NCBI RefSeq assembly: GCF_020524355.2 | Contig: NZ_CP129019.1 | Span: 2,108,001-2,172,000, forward strand | Direction: 5' to 3' | Source of the DNA: Mesobacillus subterraneus | GTDB lineage: Bacteria > Bacillota > Bacilli > Bacillales > Cytobacillaceae | DNA length: 64,000 nt | In this document: positions 9,065-16,451 of the stretch, in pieces | Position numbering within the stretch: position 1 is the stretch's first letter | Layout of the letters: the number at the start of each line of letters is the position of its first letter | Notes under the pieces: generated by a model | Database searches by the model: none | What the model saw: only the letters and a program-made list of their open reading frames with translations | Told to the model about the DNA's origin: nothing | Position numbers and translations under genes: made by a program

Positions 9065-10608
9065 AATGGCATCTCCTCTTTTAGCAGCCCATCATCTTGT
9101 GTGAAGTAGACTTCTTTCTTTCCATATTGCTTGTTTACCAGGTTTGCGCTAATTCGAGCTGATTCAAAAATGGTCGGAAGGCCGCTGCCTGGGTGGGTCC
9201 CTCCTCCAACTAAAAAACAGTGATCTACATCTTCAAATTGATTATGGGGTCGGAAGTACATCATTTGATCGAGACTGTGGGCCAAATTAAACGTCGCTCC
9301 CTTGTATACATACACATCGTTTTGCCATTCAAGAGGAGAGATTACTTTTTCAACTTCAATATGTGAACGAAGGTTTTCTAACCCTGGCTCTTGCTCCAAG
9401 ATGGTTAGCATTTGCTCCCTTATCCTCTCTTTTTCAACGTTCCAATCAATTTCAGCCGTTAAATTCGGAACGGGCATTAATACGTAAAGAGAGGATTTCC
9501 CTTTTGGAGCCAAGGTTGGATCAATTTTAGATGGATTATGAACATAAATCGACGGATTATCCGATAATTTCATTGTCTTCGTCATTTCTTCCACATTTTT
9601 CTTATAATCATCGGCAAAAATAACCATATGATGCGGAAGATTTATTGGTTTGTTCACACCCAGGTACAGCATAAATGTTGAACAAGAAAGCTTCTTTTTT
9701 TCTAGATTTTCCTTTTTATATTTCTTCAGATCTGATTGATCAAAAAGGTTCGTCACTGCATGACCGAAATCGGCATTGATGATCACGTCATCGCTAGTCA
9801 CGGTCTCTCCATTTTCTAACCTGACTCCCACCGCTTTTCCTCTTTCAACCAGCACTCTTTCTACACCGGTTTCTGTATGGATTTTCCCTCCATTTTCTTC
9901 GATCACCGCAGCCATTGCCTTACACAGCTGATTGACTCCACCAATCGGGTGGAAAAGTCCGTGCCGATGCTCAAGATAAGAAAGGATCGTAAAGGTGCCT
10001 GGACATTCCCACGGGGACATTCCCAAATATTTGGCCTGGAATGAAAAGGCCCATTTAAGACGTTCGTCTTTAAAATATGTAGACAAACGGTTATACACTG
10101 TATCAAGCGCATTTAATTTAGGTAACGCTTTAACCATGTTTCTTGTCATAAAATCCGTCAGTTTCGTAAAGGGCTGCTGAAGTAATGGGGTGACGCGGTC
10201 AAACTTCTCCCCTTCAACCTTCATGAATTTCTCATAACCAGAGAAGCTGCCTGGAAACTTTTCTTCCATTTCTGCTTTCATCTTTTCCTTGTCTCTAGAA
10301 GGAGAAAAGGTCAAGTCTCCAAATTTCAATGTATATAAAGGATCCATTTCTTGCAGTTCCAGATAATCCTGCAAGCGACGTCCACTCATCTGAAACAATT
10401 CCTCAAGGATGGAAGGCATCATAAAGAATGTAGGACCTAAATCAAAGGTGTAATCACCTAGCGTGAGTTTTGACGTCCTGCCACCGATGACTGGCTGCTT
10501 TTCATACACATTCACCTCATAGCCTTGTGCAGAAAGTAGCATAGAAACAGCTAACCCACCCGGACCTGCACCAATCACTGCGACCTTTTTCTTCTTAGTC
10601 AATATCAT
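9055..10608 (-). CDS. CrtN/CrtI-type carotenoid desaturase, first gene of the crt operon
   Basis: FAD-dependent carotenoid desaturase of 517 residues from the start chosen at 10608 (MILTKKKKVAVIGAG), which has GGAGG five bases upstream; a start 24 bases earlier would overlap the ribosome binding site. It carries GAGPGGLA, FTFDLGP-type (YTFDLGPTFFMMP) and VGGGTHPGSGLPTIFESAR motifs typical of bacterial CrtI/CrtN proteins. It leads the operon desaturase-desaturase-crtM with overlapping genes, and a repeat-rich promoter/operator lies immediately upstream (10621-10679). Probably the main desaturase of this operon, converting the colourless C30 precursor to a coloured polyene. Confidence 0.9.
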   Translation of the reverse strand: MILTKKKKVAVIGAGPGGLAVSMLLSAQGYEVNVYEKQPVIGGRTSKLTLGDYTFDLGPTFFMMPSILEELFQMSGRRLQDYLELQEMDPLYTLKFGDLTFSPSRDKEKMKAEMEEKFPGSFSGYEKFMKVEGEKFDRVTPLLQQPFTKLTDFMTRNMVKALPKLNALDTVYNRLSTYFKDERLKWAFSFQAKYLGMSPWECPGTFTILSYLEHRHGLFHPIGGVNQLCKAMAAVIEENGGKIHTETGVERVLVERGKAVGVRLENGETVTSDDVIINADFGHAVTNLFDQSDLKKYKKENLEKKKLSCSTFMLYLGVNKPINLPHHMVIFADDYKKNVEEMTKTMKLSDNPSIYVHNPSKIDPTLAPKGKSSLYVLMPVPNLTAEIDWNVEKERIREQMLTILEQEPGLENLRSHIEVEKVISPLEWQNDVYVYKGATFNLAHSLDQMMYFRPHNQFEDVDHCFLVGGGTHPGSGLPTIFESARISANLVNKQYGKKEVYFTQDDGLLKEEMPLWK

Positions 10609-10620
10609 CAATCCTCCACC

Positions 10621-10679
10621 AACATTATACAAACGTTATACAAACATTATACATACTTATCTAACGTTTGTATAATGTT
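10621..10679 (-). promoter_or_regulatory. crt promoter with CarH/LitR-type operator: three 11-bp direct repeats plus an inverted copy
   Basis: On the plus strand AACATTATACA (10621-10631), AACGTTATACA (10632-10642) and AACATTATACA (10643-10653) stand head to tail with no gap. A perfect inverted copy, TGTATAATGTT, lies at 10669-10679. On the minus strand TATACA (10674-10669) and TATAAT (10651-10646) are separated by 17 bases and make a -35/-10 pair. The inverted copy therefore covers -35 and the first direct repeat covers -10. CarH-type regulators are known to bind 11-bp direct repeats overlapping the promoter, and a MerR/B12 regulator is encoded at 4486-5415. That this protein binds here is inference. 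Confidence 0.8.
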
Positions 10680-10879
10680 TTCTACTGAACATTCAACAAA
10701 TATTTTTTTTATTTGAATAAAATCCATTTACAACAACATATTTCTACGAATTTCGAATAGAACTCAGGACTTGTACAACACCTGTCTAACCTGCCTGGAT
10801 GACTGAGATACTCTTCGATACAAAAGTAACATTATGGGAATAGGGACTTTTTCAGAAGAAAAAACAGAGGGGATTAGAC

Positions 10880-10906
10880 TTGAAAAAAGTTGATGTGTTC
10901 GAGTAA
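10880..10906 (+). other. eight-codon ORF remnant ending at the junction with the repeat element
   Basis: After GAGGGG (10867-10872) a TTG codon opens MKKVDVFE and stops at TAA 10904-10906, exactly where the repeat element begins. It looks like the 5' end of a gene interrupted by the element, or a chance leader peptide. The rest of 10680-10906 is AT-rich and shows no other gene. Confidence 0.25.
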
Positions 10907-11034
10907 GAAAAGCGCAAGCGCCTTGGTTAGCCCCGACAAGCGCTGGAGGGCCGACCGGTGAAGTCGTTCTTTGACTTCACCTGAGCGGACCGAAGCGACT
11001 CGAGGGGCTAGGCGCTGGAGCTGGACATTTCTCG
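10907..11034. repeat. intergenic palindromic repeat element of the Bacillus type
   Basis: About 125 bases, strikingly G+C-rich against its surroundings. It begins AAAAGCGCAAGCGCC and ends GGCGCTGGAGCTGGACA. The centre holds a perfect 9-bp hairpin (GGTGAAGTC ... GACTTCACC, 10956-10980). The flanks pair imperfectly (TAGCCCCGA against TCGAGGGGCTA). I recognise this from memory as the kind of short, high-copy element scattered between genes in Bacillus-group chromosomes. Copy number cannot be checked inside this window, where only one copy was seen. Confidence 0.65.
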
Positions 11035-11061
11035 AAGTGAAATTTATGCTTTCTTATCTCT

Positions 11062-11097
11062 AAAAAAAAAATCACCTGTACATAAGCGTCAGGTGAT
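11062..11097 (-). terminator. rho-independent terminator
   Basis: ATCACCTG (11071-11078) pairs perfectly with CAGGTGAT (11090-11097). On the minus strand the hairpin is followed by nine T. It lies about 200 bases downstream of the SDR gene ending at 11294; the stretch between holds no convincing gene. Confidence 0.75.
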
Positions 11098-11293
11098 CTG
11101 TGGTTTTTAAATATTTCAAAATGCGCATTCATTCAAAAAAATCTTGCATTGTTTTTCCATTATAACAGTTTTAACTTTTGGACGTTTGGATTTGTTACAG
11201 TTTTGTTTTTGTGATCATAATTGAGTATATACATCGCATATTCTTTCTCACTGATAATCAGGCTAACAATCTCACAAAATTGCATGGATCAAT

Positions 11294-12073
11294 TTACTTA
11301 CCCAAAAATCCACCCTCAGACTTTATCGTTTGCCCGGTAATCCAGCCAGAATCATCGCTGGCTAAGAACGTGATTAACCGTGCAGCGTCTTCAGGCACAC
11401 CAATTCGACCAGATGGAAATAATGGCAGCAGCTGTTCTCTCAATTCATCATTGATCCAACCAGAATCAGTCGGACCAGGATCGACGGAATTCACGGTGAT
11501 ACCGATGGGCGCCAATCCAACTGATAAAGGTTCGGTGATGGCAATCATCATACCTTTAGTGGCTATATAGGCCAAATTGTTAGGATCTGGACCTTTAGAA
11601 ACCATATTGATGATTCGCCCATTCTTCCCTTCTGGAAATGACTTTTCATACCTTTTCGCAAATTCCATAGACAGCATGAGTGTCCCACTGTTATTCACTT
11701 TGTAGTGCATGTCCAGAATCTCTCTATTCAAAGCCCGAAAATTCGCTGGCGATTCAAACGTAGCATTGTTCACTAATATACAAGGTGTCCCCAATGTTTC
11801 TTCAACCATGTCCATAATAAGACTGGATGAATCACTTCCACTCAAGTCTACCTCCATGTGAGCAGCATTCACTCCAATAGTTCTTAACTCCTCACATAAC
11901 ATAGTAGGGAAATCCTGGTCCACCCCATTACCACTCATCTCATCAAACGGAGACCAATGTGTAAAAAATACATCTGCCCCAGCGTTCGCAAGCGAGCGGC
12001 AAATCGCAGCCCCTATTCCCTTTGAACGACTTGCGCCTGTTACGATTGCACGTTTTCCTTTTAAATTGGTCAT
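11294..12073 (-). CDS. SDR family NAD(P)-dependent oxidoreductase
   Basis: Short-chain dehydrogenase/reductase of 259 residues. The cofactor motif is unusual in spacing (TGASRSKGIGAAI, TGxxxxxGIG). NNAT stands in for NNAG, and the catalytic YIATK (YxxxK) follows a serine in INMVSKG. The C-terminus keeps the common GPTDSGW...ITGQTIKSEGG pattern. It resembles 3-oxoacyl-ACP reductase-type or drug/aldehyde-reducing SDRs, and the substrate is unknown. It is preceded by a good ribosome binding site and stands 75 bases downstream of the metalloprotease gene. Confidence 0.85.
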   Translation of the reverse strand: MTNLKGKRAIVTGASRSKGIGAAICRSLANAGADVFFTHWSPFDEMSGNGVDQDFPTMLCEELRTIGVNAAHMEVDLSGSDSSSLIMDMVEETLGTPCILVNNATFESPANFRALNREILDMHYKVNNSGTLMLSMEFAKRYEKSFPEGKNGRIINMVSKGPDPNNLAYIATKGMMIAITEPLSVGLAPIGITVNSVDPGPTDSGWINDELREQLLPLFPSGRIGVPEDAARLITFLASDDSGWITGQTIKSEGGFLGK

Positions 12074-12148
12074 TGTTGCACCTCCTGATTTTCCAGGCAG
12101 CAGATTGCTTAACTGAAATCCGCTAATTCATCCCCTTAAGATTAGGCC

Positions 12149-12988
12149 CTACTTCAATATTTCCGGAAAAATATCACGCAAATAAGCAGGAATATCCTTT
12201 TCTTGAACACTGGCCATTTCCTTAAAAGAGACTCCTTGTGCTAAAACGAAATTGACCAACTCCCAACCCGCATAGTATGCTTCTCTCTCGTGGTTCGCCG
12301 TTCCATTTCCGAAGGTAAACCTTGTTACGGCTTCTGATGAAGCATCATCTAAAAAGGGGAGTATCCCAGAAATGATTTCTGCTCTGTTTTCTTTACATGA
12401 TTGCAGCCAACCTTTTTCACGCTCAATATATTGTTCATCTGGATGCCCTGGAACTAAAGATTTACTTACCTGAGTCGCTAACCCTTCCTGCAAAATAGTA
12501 GATGCTATTGTTCGTTCCCACTCACCTGTAAGATTAGCAGTTTGTGTATGCACTATATGTGTCAGTTCATGTGCAAGGAAAATATCAGAATCCCCGTTCT
12601 CAACCGGTAGACAAAGCGCCATACGCTTTTGGTCATAGGGAGCAACAAAAGGATTATTTTCAAATCCCCCAACGAAATAAACAATTACTAAATCAATTGG
12701 CTCATTATAACCAAGCAATGTTTTCACTTTTGTCAGGTACTCCCTTACTTTTACCTCATTTGGTTTCCATGACTCAATAAAAGTTAAATATTCAGGATAA
12801 ACTTCCCAGGCAGTGTCCAGCAAATTTCTCGCCATCTCTTTTCCCACGTCTCCAGGAGGCACCGCCGCAAAGTTATAATGCTCCTTCCAAAGAGCCCATC
12901 TATTTTCATTATCAATATCAGGCTTATTTGCCATTTTATAAAAAGTCAGGAACTTGGACACTAGATTTAATACTTCAACTTTATCCAA
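12149..12988 (-). CDS. DUF2268-type zinc metalloprotease-like protein
   Basis: Soluble protein of about 279 residues with the gluzincin signature HELTH inside FLAHELTHIVH, and a possible third ligand Glu in LQEGLATQVS, about 25 residues on. This layout matches DUF2268 predicted Zn-dependent proteases of bacilli. The TTG at 12988 (MDKVEVLNLV) is preferred because AGGTGG lies eight bases upstream; GTG codons at 13000/12997 fall inside that ribosome binding site. No signal peptide or membrane segment is visible. Substrate unknown. Confidence 0.75.
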   Translation of the reverse strand: MDKVEVLNLVSKFLTFYKMANKPDIDNENRWALWKEHYNFAAVPPGDVGKEMARNLLDTAWEVYPEYLTFIESWKPNEVKVREYLTKVKTLLGYNEPIDLVIVYFVGGFENNPFVAPYDQKRMALCLPVENGDSDIFLAHELTHIVHTQTANLTGEWERTIASTILQEGLATQVSKSLVPGHPDEQYIEREKGWLQSCKENRAEIISGILPFLDDASSEAVTRFTFGNGTANHEREAYYAGWELVNFVLAQGVSFKEMASVQEKDIPAYLRDIFPEILK

Positions 12989-13132
12989 TAAAGTCACCAC
13001 CTACATAATATTGATTAAATGATAGAACTATTTGGTCTCCATCTCCTACTCTATTTAACAAAGGGAACAAGAAAGAGCAGATGGACTCATATCGTCCCAA
13101 AAGTATACCTCCACTGACATGCTTTCTAACTT

Positions 13133-14962
13133 TTACATAGATTTAATTATTCCTATGAGTTCCTGATTTTTATCTTCTTCAAACAACCTAACCATCTTTC
13201 GGTACAACTCTTCCTCATCGTTCCAATCCTCTATAAACACTGATTTCGAGAACAATCGAGTATATCTAGAAGTTGGCAATTTTGATTGATCAGAAAAAGC
13301 AATTCCAGATTTTTCAAACTGATTAATCAGTTTGAGTCTTTGATCAACTTGAAGTGGACCTAATTCCAGAGTCAATTTTAATCGATCATCTCTTAATCGC
13401 TCAAACCAGTAGGTAAAAGTACTGTCATGCCACCACCATTTTTCTCGAGTAACCCCGAATGTTTTCTCTAATTCTCTGAACTCGCTCATTAAAAAAGAGG
13501 CATTCTTGTTGCCGACTCGATAAAGTGACGAATCAATTCTCTGAATTTGAGCAAATTTCACGAAAGGATTTTGAGGGAATTGTTCAGATGTTCTCTCGCT
13601 AATCTTCCGCTCTTCTAGTACCTCTTGTTCCAGCTTGTTTTCAATCATCTCTACCGCTTTTGCGATTTTCCTGAGAGTATTCTTAAGACCCTCATCATGA
13701 TATAAAGTTTCCATGCCAGTAACAACTTCTTGCTTGTTTGCCCAATCAATTATACTTAAAGTCTCAGTATATATTTTGGTGTATTTTTTGCCCTCTAATT
13801 TGGCAGTAGGACGAATAGAAATACCTTGAAATTCCAGTGCATTAAGCAGCTTTAAACGGTTCTCATAAGGGACAGGACCAACCTCGATGGAAATTTTCAA
13901 TCTTTCATTCCATGTCCTCTCGAACCAAATGATTAAGCCGTGACCTCTCCAGTATCCCTGTTCCGGTTCACCTATGGTCTCGGTATAATCTTGCCATTCA
14001 GGCAAAATAAAATTTGGAACCTGAGCATGTGCTTTATAAACCTCTAAAGGGAGATCCTCGATCTGAACAAATGATAAAAATGCTTCATGAAGGACACTAC
14101 TTCCAATTTTAAAGATATAGTCTATCGTTTGCTTTTTTTTAGCATAGATCCTCTTTAAGGCATTTTGTTGTACTAATGACAACCCGTCAATCCAATAATA
14201 AATATCACGATATCTTGGTTGTTTCCGGAACTCATCATGTTGACTTAGATATAGAAAGTCCACTGCAGCCTTATTTGTTTGATATACATCTAGTGCAAGT
14301 TGAATCGCTTCCTCATCTTGTACAAGTTCTTCTTTCAGAATTGCAGTATAATGTATCAAGAACTCGAAAATACTTTCTGACATAATTTCACGATTTAACT
14401 CAATATGTAAAAGAATGATATCCATTAGGTCATTATAGTCGAGTACCCAGTATTCAGGATGAGTCGGTGCATCGCTCCTAAGGGTTAAGAAAATCGGAAT
14501 AACCTTAAAATCCTTATAAACTCTTTTTGCATATTCTAGATAATCATCAAGCTGTCCCAGAGCTTCTGAAGCATGAAATTTATTTTCAATAACCAGAACC
14601 ATCTTTTGAGCGGGAACTACAACAACAATATCAATATATCGATTGGTATGTGTCTTTACCTCGCGATAAACTTCAATATCCGAGAAAGAAGCATGCATAT
14701 ATGTTAGAAGGTCGATTTCAGCTAATTTATCTTCATTTTCCTGCCTTGTCACCAAACGAGAGATTACTTTCTTAATAAAAAAGTTTCCTAACTGATGATT
14801 CTCGCTCGGGTCTAATAACCAAGCAAGAACATTTGAGTGCCTAATTTCAAATTGATCGACACGTAAAACCTTTAATGGATTAAACTGATGGAACTTTTGG
14901 TCAAGCTGGGCAAACTCCTTCGAGTGATCCAATTGTGCAATGCTTTCTATCGAAAAAGACAT
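13133..14962 (-). CDS. PD-(D/E)XK nuclease family protein with duplicated C-terminal domain
   Basis: 609 residues. The N-terminal region resembles PDDEXK_4-type proteins: FNPLKVLRVDQFEIRHSNVLAWLLDP, then a nuclease core with D111 (RYIDIVVVV), E126 and K128 (VIENKFH). The C-terminal half holds two related units of about 90 residues (roughly 335-430 and 510-605). Both contain WFER..(N/D)(E/D)RLK(I/L)(S/T), a (E/L)-GP motif, RLKL(L/I)N and a KYTKIY/RYTRLF-like stretch ending in (I/E)DW. It lies 16 bases downstream of the McrC-like gene and is probably the last gene of that operon. A nucleic-acid effector of a defence system is likely; the function is inferred. Confidence 0.7.
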   Translation of the reverse strand: MSFSIESIAQLDHSKEFAQLDQKFHQFNPLKVLRVDQFEIRHSNVLAWLLDPSENHQLGNFFIKKVISRLVTRQENEDKLAEIDLLTYMHASFSDIEVYREVKTHTNRYIDIVVVVPAQKMVLVIENKFHASEALGQLDDYLEYAKRVYKDFKVIPIFLTLRSDAPTHPEYWVLDYNDLMDIILLHIELNREIMSESIFEFLIHYTAILKEELVQDEEAIQLALDVYQTNKAAVDFLYLSQHDEFRKQPRYRDIYYWIDGLSLVQQNALKRIYAKKKQTIDYIFKIGSSVLHEAFLSFVQIEDLPLEVYKAHAQVPNFILPEWQDYTETIGEPEQGYWRGHGLIIWFERTWNERLKISIEVGPVPYENRLKLLNALEFQGISIRPTAKLEGKKYTKIYTETLSIIDWANKQEVVTGMETLYHDEGLKNTLRKIAKAVEMIENKLEQEVLEERKISERTSEQFPQNPFVKFAQIQRIDSSLYRVGNKNASFLMSEFRELEKTFGVTREKWWWHDSTFTYWFERLRDDRLKLTLELGPLQVDQRLKLINQFEKSGIAFSDQSKLPTSRYTRLFSKSVFIEDWNDEEELYRKMVRLFEEDKNQELIGIIKSM

Positions 14963-14978
14963 ATAATATCCTTCCTTC

Positions 14979-16451
14979 CTAACTCGTAAGGTAGTCCAAG
15001 CTTGTTAATACTAAGTGCTTTAGTTCACTATTCTGACTACCTGGCAACATCTTAACAGCACCCATCCTGAACTTCTCCCGAATCTCAACATCAAAATACC
15101 TCATCGAATCCGCTTGCTCATCTGATGTAGGAGTCAAAATGTATACTTCTTTGACTGCCTTTTCCCCAGACTCTCGATGTATAATTCCATCTCGGTATTT
15201 GTGCATTTCCCCTAATGCGGTTCCTATGTTACCAGGTACCCTGTACTTCGGATCGAACACAATAATGCGATTCTCACCTTCTATTACGATATCCGGAATC
15301 ATTCTCTGCGTATATGTATGGAAGGTCGTTGAATTATATTGATAGGATCGCTGAAAGTATAGAATCATGCCGTTTAACAAGTGTACAGAACTCTGTTTGT
15401 TTTCAGCTAAGTTTAAGAACAATCCATCTCTTGTTGTCTTAAAAAGATTGCTGGTGTCTTTAATTAAATTGGACTCTCTCAATATCTTAATAACATACAT
15501 ATAACACCACATTTCATACAAGAAAAAGGTGTCCTTCAACGCGATGGGATAAGACAATCCTATCCCTTCCCTCTTATGCTTATAAAGCTTATCAAACCAT
15601 TCATACCATAATCGATAAACAGGATGCTTCCTAAAGGTCTGGGTTATGTTGTATGGACCTTTATTCTCGACAATTTCTGTTAAAAACGGGCTACTCATCC
15701 AGTATCGAAGAATCGATATATATCTTTTGGCTTTCATTGATACAGATTCAATTTCTGCTTCTTCATAGTTCCTTAGCAGCCTGAATAAATCTATTACTTG
15801 CTGCTTTAAGACCTGATTCTCATATAGGTTTATCGTTTCGTATGTTGTTGCCGTTTCAACATGCGTAGGAATATCTCGACCGTGCCCTTTTCTGTCCAAC
15901 CAAGATAAAGTCGTCTGTTCAGCTCTCTGAACTTTCTCTCTTTTCATGGTAGTAGTCTGTTTCGTTAATTTTCTGATTGGCTTGCTTTCTATCTTCGAAA
16001 AAATTTGCCGTAGCTGCTGAAAGTTCCGCTCAATATAACTCCATTGCGTCCAAGATAGCTCTCGACTCTTCCCGTAAGTGTTAACCTGTGTTTCCAAACC
16101 AGATAATTGGAAACAAATATTCGCTTCCTCCAATATGTCTTCAATCATTAAAGTATATTGTTCTTCAGTTAGCTTACGTTGATCAGGGTAAATATAAGAC
16201 TCAAACTCCTGGCCATTAACTGAAATTCTTAAGCTCCCGCTTTGAAACGGAGTAAGCATAGTTGCATAGAAAACATGCTCTTGTCTGTAAAATGGCAAAG
16301 GTACATCCTGGATAGTGACATCGATGCTATCTCCTCTATAACGGAGTTTATACTCAGCGGCTTCTGTTAAATACGCATCGGTAATATGAATCCATCCTTG
16401 GTTAACATCCAATATTTCAAGGTAGTTATCTCCAGAACTGAGTGGCTCCAT
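14979..16451 (-). CDS. McrC-like DUF2357 / PD-(D/E)XK nuclease subunit
   Basis: 490 residues from the ATG at 16451, which follows GAGGAG and overlaps the ATPase gene by 26 bases; a start 33 bases upstream is also open. The long N-terminal part resembles DUF2357 proteins. The C-terminal third carries a nuclease core: PDIVIEG near D387 and VFDPKYR with D400 and K402. In McrBC-like systems an ATPase of this kind is partnered by such a nuclease, and the overlap with the McrB-like gene supports that pairing. Role inferred: cleavage of foreign or modified DNA. Confidence 0.75.
   Translation of the reverse strand: MEPLSSGDNYLEILDVNQGWIHITDAYLTEAAEYKLRYRGDSIDVTIQDVPLPFYRQEHVFYATMLTPFQSGSLRISVNGQEFESYIYPDQRKLTEEQYTLMIEDILEEANICFQLSGLETQVNTYGKSRELSWTQWSYIERNFQQLRQIFSKIESKPIRKLTKQTTTMKREKVQRAEQTTLSWLDRKGHGRDIPTHVETATTYETINLYENQVLKQQVIDLFRLLRNYEEAEIESVSMKAKRYISILRYWMSSPFLTEIVENKGPYNITQTFRKHPVYRLWYEWFDKLYKHKREGIGLSYPIALKDTFFLYEMWCYMYVIKILRESNLIKDTSNLFKTTRDGLFLNLAENKQSSVHLLNGMILYFQRSYQYNSTTFHTYTQRMIPDIVIEGENRIIVFDPKYRVPGNIGTALGEMHKYRDGIIHRESGEKAVKEVYILTPTSDEQADSMRYFDVEIREKFRMGAVKMLPGSQNSELKHLVLTSLDYLTS

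Noticed and set aside
11178..11570. 130-codon plus-strand frame
   Set aside because: Mostly antisense to the SDR gene; low-complexity text without motifs.
12149..12988. Part of the defence island
   Set aside because: Separated from it by 130 bases and related to general HExxH proteases; no evidence for a defence role.
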